Assembly: GCA_942491665.1 (NCBI GenBank)
Contig: CALOBR010000007.1
Span: 1 to 64,000, forward strand
DNA length: 64,000 nt
Direction: 5' to 3'
From: CAVQGZ01 sp942491665
Lineage (GTDB): Bacteria; Actinomycetota; Actinomycetes; Jiangellales; Jiangellaceae
The notes under the pieces were generated by a model, which searched no databases, had not been told where the DNA came from, and saw only the letters and a list, made by a program, of their open reading frames with translations. The position numbers were made by a program, and so were the translations under genes. Positions 42,194 to 50,250 of this stretch are shown here, piece by piece; the stretch's first letter is position 1; each line of letters starts with the position of its first letter.

Positions 42194-42763
42194 TCAGTCC
42201 AGATTGAGCCTCATCAACACTCGGGGGAAGCCGTTGAGTACTGAGGTGGTGGCGGCGACCTTGGTGAACCCGGCCGTCTCGAACAGGTTTCGGGTGCCGA
42301 CGTAGGCCATGGTGAGGTCGACCTTCTGACCGTGGTTGTCGACGGGGTATCCCTCGATCGCGGGAGCACCGGACTGCCGAGCGAAGTCGACCGCTCCGGC
42401 CAGCAGCCGGTGGGAGATTCCCTGCCCACGGTGCCCCGGCCGCACGCGCAAACACCACACCGACCACACGTCCCGCTCGTCGACGTGCGGGATCTTGCGG
42501 CTGGTCGCAAACGACGTGTCTGCACGACGGTGAACAGCGGCCCAGCCGACAACTACCGAGCCGTCGTAGGCGAGCACACCGGGGGGACCCTGTCGGACCA
42601 GCTCCGCCACCCTGTCTGCACGCTCGGTGCCACGCAGAGCTCGATTCTCCTTCGATGGCAGCCGGTAGCTCAGGCACCAGCACACGGTGGCATCGGGGCG
42701 CTTCGGCCCGAGCATGCTCGCCACGTCGGCGAACTCCGTCGCCGGCCGCACCTCGATCGTCAT
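42194..42763 (-). CDS. GNAT family N-acetyltransferase
   Basis: A 189-aa GNAT-fold enzyme: MTIEVRPATEFADVASML, CWCLSYRLPSKENRALRGT, VLAYDGSVVVGWAAVHRRAD, then the acetyl-CoA motif VWCLRVRPGHRGQGISHRLL (RGQGIS pyrophosphate loop) and YPVDNHG, YVGTRNLFETAGFTKV. Aromatic and Cys-rich N-terminus (TVCWCLSYR) is typical of a GNAT subgroup annotated simply as GNAT in actinobacteria. Acceptor substrate unknown. The start is ATG 42763. A longer Cys-rich upstream frame is less likely. Confidence 0.88.
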   Translation of the reverse strand: MTIEVRPATEFADVASMLGPKRPDATVCWCLSYRLPSKENRALRGTERADRVAELVRQGPPGVLAYDGSVVVGWAAVHRRADTSFATSRKIPHVDERDVWSVWCLRVRPGHRGQGISHRLLAGAVDFARQSGAPAIEGYPVDNHGQKVDLTMAYVGTRNLFETAGFTKVAATTSVLNGFPRVLMRLNLD

Positions 42764-42957
42764 CCCCGTCACCCTGGCACCCTCGACGGTGCGCCGGCAA
42801 CAGGTGACCATCACCTCGCAGCTCGACCCAGCCGCTCCACCGCACAGCGGGCGTCGAGCCTCTGGGTTGCGCATCACACGTGGCGAAAGTACTCACGGGT
42901 GCCTTGCTGGCGCGCCCGTTGCCGAGTGGTTGTCTCGGTAGGCACACGATGGCACAC

Positions 42958-42977
42958 TGGTACTGAAAGTCGTACCA
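42958..42977. promoter_or_regulatory. Candidate operator of the Phd/YoeB operon
   Basis: TGGTAC (42958-42963) and GTACCA (42972-42977) form an inverted repeat 14 bp upstream of the antitoxin ATG. YefM-type antitoxins bind palindromes with a GTAC core, so autoregulation is likely. Confidence 0.6.
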
Positions 42978-42991
42978 CGAGGAGTCTTGGC

Positions 42992-43237
42992 ATGGCCGTC
43001 ACCGCGAGCGAGGCCCGCAAGAACCTGTTCCCCCTCATCGAACAGGTCAACGCCGACCGCAACCCCGTCGAGATCACGTCTCGGCGCGGTGACGCCGTCC
43101 TGATGTCGCGCGCCGACTACGACGCCCTCGAGGAAACCGCGCACCTGCTGCGTGTCCCCGCGAACGCTCGCCACCTGCTGGAGAGCCTGCAGCAGGCCAA
43201 GACCGGCCAGCGAGACGCGCATGACCTGGTGCGATGA
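42992..43237 (+). CDS. yefM: Phd/YefM-type antitoxin
   Basis: An 81-aa antitoxin: MAVTASEARKNLFPLIEQVN, VEITSRRGDAVLMSRADYDA, LEETAHLLRVPANARHLLES, the classic Phd/YefM fold with a C-terminal tail that binds the toxin. The ATG 42992 has GAGGAG upstream. Its last four bases overlap the toxin start (ATGA). It should repress through the GTAC palindrome. Confidence 0.92.
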   Translation: MAVTASEARKNLFPLIEQVNADRNPVEITSRRGDAVLMSRADYDALEETAHLLRVPANARHLLESLQQAKTGQRDAHDLVR

Positions 43238-43491
43238 GGCTGGTCTTCACCCCCCACGGGTGGTCGGACTACAAGTACTGGCTGGCAGCTGACCGGCAGA
43301 CCCTCAAGCGGATCAACCGGCTCATCGACGACGCTCTTCGCGACCCGGTCGCTGGGATCGGGAAACCCGAGCCGCTGCGCCACATGCTCAGCGGGGCTTG
43401 GTCTCGCCGCATCACCGAGGAGCATCGGCTGGTCTACCTAGTTGATGGGGACGACCTGATCATCCTCCAGGCCCGGTTCCACTACGAGTGA
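43234..43491 (+). CDS. yoeB: Txe/YoeB-type ribosome-dependent mRNA interferase
   Basis: An 85-aa RelE-superfamily toxin: MRLVFTPHGWSDYKYWLAAD, IGKPEPLRHMLSGAWSRRIT, EEHRLVYLVDGDDLIILQA, ending RFHYE. The catalytic set (Glu after KPEPL, Arg in SRRIT, C-terminal His-Tyr) is complete. It cleaves mRNA in the ribosomal A site. Length and gene order match YefM-YoeB. Confidence 0.92.
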   Translation: MRLVFTPHGWSDYKYWLAADRQTLKRINRLIDDALRDPVAGIGKPEPLRHMLSGAWSRRITEEHRLVYLVDGDDLIILQARFHYE

Positions 43492-43556
43492 CCGCCGGGC
43501 GAAGCCGACGAGGAGGTCGTCTCGCGGCGGAAGGCAACGGCCTGCCCGTAGGGAAC

Positions 43557-43740
43557 CTAGGCCGGGTGCACTTGCATCGGTTGTTCGCCCTGATTACGGA
43601 GGGTTTGGGTCGGCGGGCGGTAGGTGATGCCAAGGCGTTCCTGACTGCGGGTGTTGTCGAAGCAGAAGGGCTCGCCGAGGTTCTTGCGGATGACCGACCA
43701 ACTGAAGCCCGCCAGACCGTGCCCGAGGAGACACAGCAGC
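43557..43740 (-). pseudogene. C-terminal fragment of an NAD-dependent epimerase/SDR
   Basis: About 60 codons: LCLLGHGLAGFSWSVIRKNL, GEPFCFDNTRSQERLGITYR, PPTQTLRNQGEQ. This matches the end of extended SDR (epimerase/dihydroflavonol reductase) proteins, where the DNTRS-x-x-x-LG-x-x-YRP segment is typical. The N-terminal Rossmann part is missing; the IS3 remnant lies where it should be. Non-functional. Confidence 0.65.
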
Positions 43741-43789
43741 GGGGTGGGCATTGCTCAAACGGGCCCCGCGGAGATCAGGCTCACCGGAA

Positions 43790-44755
43790 CCTGTCAACCT
43801 TGTCGGGTCAGTTTCTTGTTTCGATTGTTGAGTCGGTCGTTGTCGTTGATGTAGGTCGGTTGATCCAGGTGGTGCCGGGCAGCGCCGGTGGTTCGTTGGC
43901 TTGCGAACGAACCGTTCCGGGGTGGCGGCGTAGGCCGCGGCCAAGGTCGTGGCTCGTGCCTCCCGCACGGCGTCATCCCGGCCGTGGTGGACGTCGAACG
44001 GGGTGTGCATCCCGATCCCGGAATGGCGATGCTCAAGGTCGTGACCAGCGGTAGAACACGTCGCAGAACGCTCGGGCGTCGGCGATGCTGGCGAACCTGT
44101 CGGGGAAGTCGGGCCGGTACTTCAAGGTCTTGAACTGCGCCTCGGAGAACGGGTTGTCATCGGAGCAGTGCGGTCGGGAGTGGGACTTGGTCACCGGCGA
44201 GGTCAGCCAGCAGCAGCGCGACGGGCTTCGATGCCATCGACGAGCCGCGGTCGGCGTGAATGGTCAACCGGCCGCGGTCGATGCCCTGCTTGGCGATGGT
44301 GTCGGCCAGCAGCCGCTCGGCGAGGTCCTTGGACTCGCGGGTGGCCAGCATCCACCCGACGGTGTAGAAGGAGGAGATGTCGATGATCGAGTACAGGTAG
44401 GAGTAGGTCCACTTCACCGGCCCGGCCAGCTTCGTGATGTCCCACGACCAGCACTCGTTCACGCCGTGCGCGACCAGCTCAGGCCTCGCCTTCGGCGGGT
44501 GGGTGGCCTGCCGGCGGCGCTCGCGGACCTCGCCGTGGGTCTCGCGCAGGATCCGGTACATCGTGGAGGTCGAGCACAGGTAGCGGCCCTCGTCGAGCAG
44601 GATCGCGTGCACCTCGCCGGGGGCCAGGTCGACGAACCGCGGCGAGTGGAGCACGTCGAGGACCTCGGCGCGCTCGGCCGGCGACAGCGCGCGGGGCTGC
44701 GCCACCAGCTCCGGGCGCGGTGGGGCCAGGGAGGAGCGGTGCCGGCGGTAGTGGG
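43790..44755 (-). pseudogene. Decayed IS3-family transposase
   Basis: In pieces and in different frames, N- to C-terminal: ATHYRRHRSSLAPPRPELV, ALSPAERAEVLDVL, LCSTSTMYRILRETHGEVRE, ECWSWDITKLAGPVKWTY (first catalytic Asp), IIDISSFYTVGWMLATRESK, IHADRGSSMASKPVALLLAD (second Asp), then FKTLKYRPDFPDRFA-like codons and MHTPFDVHHGRDDAVREA. The region around the last Glu is shifted and altered. It belongs to another IS3 subgroup than the intact element at 12083. It appears to have split an SDR and an N-formylglutamate amidohydrolase-bearing region. Confidence 0.8.
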
Positions 44756-44756
44756 T

Positions 44757-45194
44757 GGCCCGCCGGCCTACTTCCACCCCTACGCCGACGCGGTGGCCGC
44801 ACTGGTCGACCAGCGGCTGGCCGCGACCGGCCGGGCCGTGATCATCGACGTGCACTCCTACCCGCAACGGCGCCTGCCCTACGAGAGGCACCCGGACCGT
44901 CGCCGTCCGGCCGTCTGCCTCGGCGTCGACGACCAGCACACCCCGGGCTGGCTGCTCGCTGCGGCCACCGACGCGTTCGCCGCCATCGGCGACGTCGCCG
45001 TGAACGAACCCTTCGCCGGCACCTACGTGCCCATGCGCCACTACGAGGCCGGCGACACACGCGTGGCGTCGGTGATGGTCGAGCTGCGACGCACCGAGGC
45101 CACGCAGCCGTCAGGCGGGCGCGACCCACTGTCCCCCGGCACGGCCCAGGCGCTGGCGTCCCTGGTCGACGCCGCCACCGACCGGCCCTGGTGA
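44757..45194 (+). pseudogene. 5'-truncated N-formylglutamate amidohydrolase
   Basis: About 143 codons of the C-terminal part: AYFHPYADAVAALVDQRLA, AVIIDVHSYPQRRLPYE (metal-binding DHS-like segment), RPAVCLGVDDQHTPGW, GDVAVNEPFAGTYVPM and VASVMVELRR. The N-terminal part with the first His motif is missing, removed at the IS3 remnant boundary near 44756. No start codon with a ribosome site is seen, so it is presumably inactive. Confidence 0.78.
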
Positions 45195-45279
45195 GCCCCG
45201 AGGCAGACCCCCGGGATGTGTCGGACCTCCGCGCGACCCTGGACCTCCACCCAGCACCCAGGAGACCCCGGAGGAGACG

Positions 45280-45798
45280 ATGACCACCGCACGCACCGCC
45301 GGCGCTGCACGCCGCACCCTGCACGTCGTGGATGCCGACAACCTCACCGCAGGCCCGACCGAGCACCAGTGCGTCGCCGACCGGGCCGCCCGCCTCTACC
45401 GCACGGCCGCAGGCGTGCGCGACGGGGACCTGGTCGTCGTGGGCAGCGACCTGCGCTCGGCCGCAGTCACCGCGTTCGCCTGGGCGGGCGCCCGGCTGCT
45501 GCGCACGACCGGCACCGACGCCGTCGACCGCCTGCTGCTGGACGACCTCGTCCCGTCCCTGGTTGTGGGGCGTGTCGAGCGGGTGGTGGTCGGCTCAGGT
45601 GACGGCATCTTTGCCACCCGCCTTGCGCAGCTGCGCGCCGCAGGCGTGCGGGTGGAGGTGGTCGCGCCGGCCGGGTCGGTGTCGTGGCGGCTCTTCCCGG
45701 CCGCCCACCACATCGGCCGGATCGAGACGGCCTCGAGCTGCACCCACCAGGCGTGCCGGCTCCCGGTCGGCCGGGTGTCGCTGCGGCTGGCCGCCTGA
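45280..45798 (+). CDS. NYN/PIN-like domain protein
   Basis: A 172-aa protein of Rossmann/PIN-like pattern: TLHVVDADNLTAGPTEHQ (first Asp), GDLVVVGSDLRSAAVTAFAW, GTDAVDRLLLDDLVP (middle acids), VERVVVGSGDGIFATRLAQL and GVRVEVVAPAGS. This layout matches NYN-type nuclease domains (LabA-like). RNA processing or interference with foreign RNA is possible but not shown. The ATG 45280 has GGAGGAGACG directly upstream. A tiny zinc-ribbon gene follows 90 bp later. Confidence 0.75.
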   Translation: MTTARTAGAARRTLHVVDADNLTAGPTEHQCVADRAARLYRTAAGVRDGDLVVVGSDLRSAAVTAFAWAGARLLRTTGTDAVDRLLLDDLVPSLVVGRVERVVVGSGDGIFATRLAQLRAAGVRVEVVAPAGSVSWRLFPAAHHIGRIETASSCTHQACRLPVGRVSLRLAA

Positions 45799-45888
45799 GG
45801 GCCGGCCCACCCGCGCCCTGCAGGTTCAGTCGGACCCACGTGGTCTTCTAGGAGCAGAACACCCAGTCGAGAGAAGAAGGGAAGCAGC

Positions 45889-46029
45889 ATGACGATCACC
45901 TGCCCGCACTGCCTGAACACCGTCCAGGCGTGGCGCGAAGGCATCATGACCGTGGTGGTCGCTCACCACCACCTCAACAACGGCGGGCTCTGCCCGGGCT
46001 CGGGCCAGCGGCGCTCCCTCACTCGGTGA
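45889..46029 (+). CDS. Tiny zinc-ribbon protein, 46 aa
   Basis: A 46-aa protein: MTITCPHCLNTVQAW at the N-terminus (CxxC), then HHHLNNGGLCPGSGQ. The two Cys, the His cluster and the CPGSG motif are those of very small zinc-ribbon proteins common on actinobacterial mobile elements and phages. The ATG has a purine-rich GAAGAAGGGAAG upstream. Function unknown. Confidence 0.65.
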   Translation: MTITCPHCLNTVQAWREGIMTVVVAHHHLNNGGLCPGSGQRRSLTR

Positions 46030-46529
46030 ACCCGTCCGCCACACCGACGGCACGCAGGTGGGCGGGTTGCGGTCACGCTGGTGGAGACTCACGTGGGCTC
46101 CGGGCTTCCCGGCGGACCCTGTTCGGGACCCTTGTGAGGACGGACTCCTGTGGACGCCGGTGAACGCCGACGACCTAGTAGTCGTGCTGAGCAGCGCCGA
46201 CGCGAACGGTGGTGAACGTGTCTGGACGATGGCGATCCCTGGGGGTCCAGGGGTCGTGAGACGGTGCCGGGGTCGATCGGAGGTCTGCACCTGGCGGTCG
46301 ATGACATCGAGCGGGCGCGCGGGGAGCTGCCCACCGCGCTGTCGATGTCAGCGACGTGCAGGACGTCGGTGGAAGCGTGAACGACGCGGGCTTCAGCGAC
46401 CCCGACGGCCCGGCTGGACCTCGCAGGGGATGGCCTGGCCCCACCGGTGACGACTACGGAGATCGAGTACTGTCCCGAGTCGCCCGCTTGTCCGGGTGGT
46501 ATCGGAGACACCGCAGGAACGGAGATGTG
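46030..46529. other. Gene-free stretch with right att-type repeat
   Basis: Contains the right copy of the diverged direct repeat (46081-46258) and no supported gene to the leader of the CPBP gene. Confidence 0.55.
46081..46258. repeat. Diverged att-type direct repeat, right copy
   Basis: Counterpart of 40387-40552, ending GATCCCTGGGGGTCCAGGGG then TCGTG. The T-arm part of the tRNA-like end is absent here, so this side is either the truncated att site or a separate duplicate. Confidence 0.65.
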
Positions 46530-46577
46530 ATGACCAGTGCATCCGGGCTGTTCGACTCCGGGCTCGTGCGCCTGTGA
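46530..46577 (+). CDS. Possible 15-codon leader ORF before the CPBP gene
   Basis: MTSASGLFDSGLVRL with ATG 46530 and GGAG five bases upstream. Its TGA (46575-46577) overlaps the GTG start of the next gene as GTGA, which has no ribosome site of its own. It probably couples translation; no independent function is implied. Confidence 0.5.
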   Translation: MTSASGLFDSGLVRL

Positions 46578-47371
46578 GCGCCGAGGCCGATCTTCAGACC
46601 GAACCGCGGTTGGGCCGTCAGCTGACCTGGTACTTCGGGGGGCTGGCCGTGGTGTACGCAATTGGGCTGGTTGTGTTCTGGCCGCCGGCCGGTGAGCAGC
46701 CCAGCGAGCTGATCTTCCTGGTTCTCATGTTCGCTCCGACGGTGGGGGCGCTGCTGGCCCGGTTCGTCGCCAAGGGGCGTATCCAGTGGGGATGGCCGAA
46801 CCTGTGGCTGCTGGCCGGGCTGCTGCCGTCCGTGGCGGTGCTGGGCGCCTACCTGCTGGGGGCCGCGCTGGGGTGGGACACCGAGGACCCTGACGTGCTG
46901 CGCGCGGCACTGGTCGGAGCACCAGCGTCGATCGCGGTTGCGGCCCTGTCGGCCGTGGGCGAGGAGATCGGCTGGCGCGGGTTCTTGTGGCCGACGCTGC
47001 GGTCGCGGTCCGGGTTCTGGCGGGTCAGCCTGATCGTCGGAGTGGTCTGGTGGGTGTACCACGTGCCTCTGATCCTGCTGGGCTGGTACGGCAGTCTCGC
47101 CGGACTGGCGGCGTTCACGGTGGCCATCGCCGGGTTCACCCTGTTCGTGGGGGTGCTGACCGACCGCTCGCGCTCGCTGTGGCCCAGCGTCGTGGCACAC
47201 GGGGCGTGGAACGGGCTGGTCGCCACCAGCTTCGCCGCGACCGAAGGCATCGAACGGGTGCCGGCGTTCTCCGGCAGCGACGCCCTGCTCGGGGAGTTCG
47301 GCTGGCTGGCCGCCGTCACCATGCTCGTCCTCGGGCTGGCTACCGCGTGGTGGCACACCCGCCGGGACTGA
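46574..47371 (+). CDS. CPBP family intramembrane metalloprotease
   Basis: A 265-aa membrane protein with about seven hydrophobic segments and the CPBP motifs: EEIGWRGFLWP, VYHVPLIL and HGAWNGLVA. A second family member in this window after 31231. Start GTG 46574 is favoured because it overlaps the leader ORF stop; residues upstream in this frame are not membrane-like. Role in bacteria unclear (immunity or prenyl-protein-like processing). Confidence 0.88.
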   Translation: MSAEADLQTEPRLGRQLTWYFGGLAVVYAIGLVVFWPPAGEQPSELIFLVLMFAPTVGALLARFVAKGRIQWGWPNLWLLAGLLPSVAVLGAYLLGAALGWDTEDPDVLRAALVGAPASIAVAALSAVGEEIGWRGFLWPTLRSRSGFWRVSLIVGVVWWVYHVPLILLGWYGSLAGLAAFTVAIAGFTLFVGVLTDRSRSLWPSVVAHGAWNGLVATSFAATEGIERVPAFSGSDALLGEFGWLAAVTMLVLGLATAWWHTRRD

Positions 47372-47395
47372 CCGGGCACGACGGCGCGGGTCTGC

Positions 47396-47584
47396 TCACC
47401 CAGCGGTGTCGCGGCGGGCTCGTCGAGCGCGCAGGATGCCCGCCACCCCGGCTGCCACGGCGACCGCGGAGCCCGCCAGGGCTGCCCAGGAGTACCAGTT
47501 CGTGCTGTCACCGGTGTCAGCCAGGCTGAGCATGACCGCAAGCACGAAGAGCAGCGCCCCGACGAGCAGCAGAACGACAGGCAT
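47396..47584 (-). CDS. Small two-TM membrane protein
   Basis: A 62-aa protein with two hydrophobic segments (VVLLLVGALLFVLAVMLSL and AALAGSAVAVAAGVAGIL) and an Arg-rich C-terminus. The ATG 47584 lies 32 bp after the LURP-one gene, same strand. No family recognised. Confidence 0.65.
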   Translation of the reverse strand: MPVVLLLVGALLFVLAVMLSLADTGDSTNWYSWAALAGSAVAVAAGVAGILRARRARRDTAG

Positions 47585-47616
47585 GGCGGTCCGTCCTCGC
47601 GGTGATCGGTCAGTCG

Positions 47617-48126
47617 TCAGTCGCGCTCGACCCAGCGGTCGACCGCCCACAGCACTGCCAGGGCCAGGCCGGGGTCGACCCCGTCGGCGACGTCGAGGGT
47701 GTAGGCGTCGCGGACGGTGACCCACTTCTGGGTGATCTGCACGACCGGTCGGCCCTGGGAGGCGATCGCGTACTCCTTCTCGATGAAGCTGCCTTCCAGC
47801 TCCCAGGTCTGGCCGTCGCTGCGGGTCAGCGTCATGCGGGACTTGATGGGGGAGAACATCTGGGCCTTCAGCGATGCCACCTCGGTGCCGGCGGCGTCGG
47901 AGATGGTCATGTGCTTGGGGATGCCGAGCAGTTTCCCGCGTACCTGGAAGACCGTGGCGTCGGAGCTGTCGCGGATGTCGGCCTTGGGGCGGGTGCCCAT
48001 CTTGCCGTCGACGAAGTACTGCTGCTGCTCGGTGGCCGGGTCGAGCACGGCGAAGTCCCGGCCTGCCCCGAACTTGCTCTTGACCAGGTAGCGGGTCCAC
48101 CCGGCGGGCGGCGGTGGCAGGGCCAT
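47617..48126 (-). CDS. LURP-one-related protein
   Basis: A 169-aa protein of the LURP-one/tubby-like (scramblase-like barrel) family: LVKSKFGAGRDFAVLDPATE, QQYFVDGKMG, VFQVRGKLLGIPKHMTISDA, MTLTRSDGQTWELEGSFIEK, VQITQKWVTVRDAYTLDVAD, ending ALAVLWAVDRW. Typical length and the characteristic closing helix. Cellular role in bacteria unknown; probably membrane-associated. Confidence 0.9.
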   Translation of the reverse strand: MALPPPPAGWTRYLVKSKFGAGRDFAVLDPATEQQQYFVDGKMGTRPKADIRDSSDATVFQVRGKLLGIPKHMTISDAAGTEVASLKAQMFSPIKSRMTLTRSDGQTWELEGSFIEKEYAIASQGRPVVQITQKWVTVRDAYTLDVADGVDPGLALAVLWAVDRWVERD

Positions 48127-48235
48127 GAGGGTCTCCTCGACGAGTCAGGTGTGGTGGCGCTGCGCAGTCAACCATGGCCACCACCCGAAGCCGCCGAGGC
48201 TGCGCCTGCGGGTCGGACTGGTGTCCGGCCCGTCG

Positions 48236-48688
48236 TCAGCAGTCCGGGTCGGTGAGGTCGCAGAACTCCGCCCATCGGGTGAACGGGAACCCGAGGCTGG
48301 TGTCGGGGGCAGCGAGGTCGACGAGCGTTACGCGCATCGGGGTGGTCTGCCCGCAGTCCCCGACCAGCGCCGGGCGACGGAACCCCACCGCTCCCACGCT
48401 CAGTGGTCTGTCGAGGCTCACCGGGGAGTCCTGCCCGGACGGCGGGCACACGACCAGCTGCCCGGTCGGCTCACCGAGTGTCGCTGTTGCCGTGTCCGCT
48501 CCCTCGGTGAGGGTCACCGTGTCGTCGGCGATCGTCATCTGCGGCGCACCGGCAGCAGTGAGCCCACCCTGTGCCGACGTGGCGAACAGCCGGTACGTCC
48601 CGTCCTGCACGGCCGCCGCCGACGCACCGTCCCCACACCCGGCAGCCAGCAGCATGGTGGCGACGACGAGCCACGTCCGGGCGGTCAC
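48236..48688 (-). CDS. Secreted lipoprotein coupled to the deacetylase
   Basis: A 150-aa lipoprotein: TARTWLVVATML then lipobox LAAGC, mature part with YRLFATSAQGGLTA, QMTIADDTVTLTEGADTATA and a Cys-rich C-terminus (VVCPPSG, LVGDCGQ, EFCDLTDPDC). No family recognised. Start GTG 48688 overlaps the stop of the upstream deacetylase gene as GTGA, so the two exported lipoproteins are probably made together. Confidence 0.78.
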   Translation of the reverse strand: MTARTWLVVATMLLAAGCGDGASAAAVQDGTYRLFATSAQGGLTAAGAPQMTIADDTVTLTEGADTATATLGEPTGQLVVCPPSGQDSPVSLDRPLSVGAVGFRRPALVGDCGQTTPMRVTLVDLAAPDTSLGFPFTRWAEFCDLTDPDC

Positions 48689-50151
48689 TGGCTGGAGAAA
48701 CGCTGTCCGGGCTGCAGGGCCGTGCCGAGAAGCTCGGGAACGGTGACGAGCACGTAGCCCTCGGCCTGCAGCTGGTCGATGATGGCTGGGTAGGCGTCGC
48801 GAGTCGTCTCGTGGATGTCGTGGGACAGCACGATGTCGCCCGGACCGGTGGTGGCAAGCACGCGCTGCTGGACGATGGCGCTGTCCCTGTCCTTCCAGTC
48901 CTCGGGGTCGACGTTCCAGAGGATCTGCGCCATGCCGAGCTCGGCGGCCACCCCGCCGACGGTGTCGTTGGTCGCCCCGTAGGGCGGCCGCAGCAGCACG
49001 GGTCGTTGTCCGGTCGCGCCCTCGACGATGTCGTTGACCTGCTCGATCTCTGCACGAACCGCCGCAGCATCGAGCTTGGACAGATCGGGGTGGTCCTCGG
49101 TGTGGTTGCCCACCGCGTGCCCCTCGGCAACCATGCGAGCCAGCAGGTCGGGCTGGGCAGCGGCGTTGCTGCCCACGACGAAGAACGTTGCGCGCACGCC
49201 CTTCGCCGCCAGGGTGTCGAGCAGGTCGGCCGTGCCTGCCACCGGTCCGTCGTCGAAGGTCAAGGCGACGCACTGCTGCACCTGGCAGTCCACGGCGGCG
49301 GTGTCCGGAGGCGGGGTGACCGCGCTCGGTTCCGGTGTGGGGGTGGGCTCGGGTGGCGTGAGGCCGGGATCACTGGGCGCGACGGCTGCGCTCTGCGCCG
49401 CGGTCCCGAACTCCGACAGCAGGGACTCCGGGTCCACCGCCAGCACGATCGGACCGGCGAGGTCGTCGGCAACGGTGCCCTGGTCGAACTCCACCAGCAG
49501 CCGCCCGTCGGCACTGAAGCCGAGCGCGTCGAACACCTGGTCATCAGCGGCAATCTCGTCCGCCAAGAGATCACGGTCGACACGGGGGTCCGCCTCGCCG
49601 GCCTCACGGACGCGGGCCTCGAGCTCGTCGATGGCCCCGTCGGCCAGCAACGCTTCCGATGACACCGACGTGCCGGCGGCGACGTCGTACCAGGCTGTCG
49701 TGACCCGGCCGTCGTCCCCGGTCGCGTTGAGCTCCGTGGTCAGGACGCGTGCGCCCAGAGCCTGGGGCGAGGCTGCCACGAGGTCCCATCTGACCAGCAG
49801 CTCCGGAAACGGCGCCGCATCGACCGGGACGGTGTCCGCACGGAACCGCTCGATGTCGGCGTCGACGACCATCTGGATCTCGTCGGCGAACCCTTCCGCA
49901 CCCGGAACCTCCGGCACCGTCGCGAACGTCAGTCGCCCCGGCCCGAAGTCCTCCTCCACCCGCGTGTCCAGTCCCTCGATCAGGCTCGGCGGGACGATCA
50001 CGAACCGCGGCAACGACACCGGCTCGGGCGACTCTCCCGTCTCGTCCTCCGTCGCCGTCGGGCTCGGTGCCGCCGGATCGTCCCCGGAGGAACACCCGCC
50101 GATGAGCACGACGGCAGTCAGCAAGACGACCACCCCAGCACGCGCGACCAT
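48685..50151 (-). CDS. Lipoprotein polysaccharide deacetylase with DUF3298-like region
   Basis: A 488-aa exported protein. Lipobox IGGC after VVVLLTAVVL. Residues about 45-270 form an RsiV/DUF3298-like region (ADIERFRADTVPVDAAPF, VTTAWYDVAAGTSVSSEALL). After a Pro/Thr-rich linker comes the NodB domain: TFDDGP near 298, GNHTEDHP (metal His), RPPYGA, DPEDWKDRD and LSHDIHE. This is the layout of peptidoglycan or chitooligosaccharide deacetylases that remodel the cell wall. The start is ATG 50151; a longer Arg-rich frame upstream is rejected. Coupled to the lipoprotein gene downstream. Confidence 0.92.
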   Translation of the reverse strand: MVARAGVVVLLTAVVLIGGCSSGDDPAAPSPTATEDETGESPEPVSLPRFVIVPPSLIEGLDTRVEEDFGPGRLTFATVPEVPGAEGFADEIQMVVDADIERFRADTVPVDAAPFPELLVRWDLVAASPQALGARVLTTELNATGDDGRVTTAWYDVAAGTSVSSEALLADGAIDELEARVREAGEADPRVDRDLLADEIAADDQVFDALGFSADGRLLVEFDQGTVADDLAGPIVLAVDPESLLSEFGTAAQSAAVAPSDPGLTPPEPTPTPEPSAVTPPPDTAAVDCQVQQCVALTFDDGPVAGTADLLDTLAAKGVRATFFVVGSNAAAQPDLLARMVAEGHAVGNHTEDHPDLSKLDAAAVRAEIEQVNDIVEGATGQRPVLLRPPYGATNDTVGGVAAELGMAQILWNVDPEDWKDRDSAIVQQRVLATTGPGDIVLSHDIHETTRDAYPAIIDQLQAEGYVLVTVPELLGTALQPGQRFSSQ

Positions 50152-50250
50152 GGGCGGAGCGTAGGCCGGGCAGCGCCGACAGCTGTGCATCCGACCGGTG
50201 GGCACGCCGCGATCGAGGCACGGACGGCCGTCATCGGCCACACTCTGACG

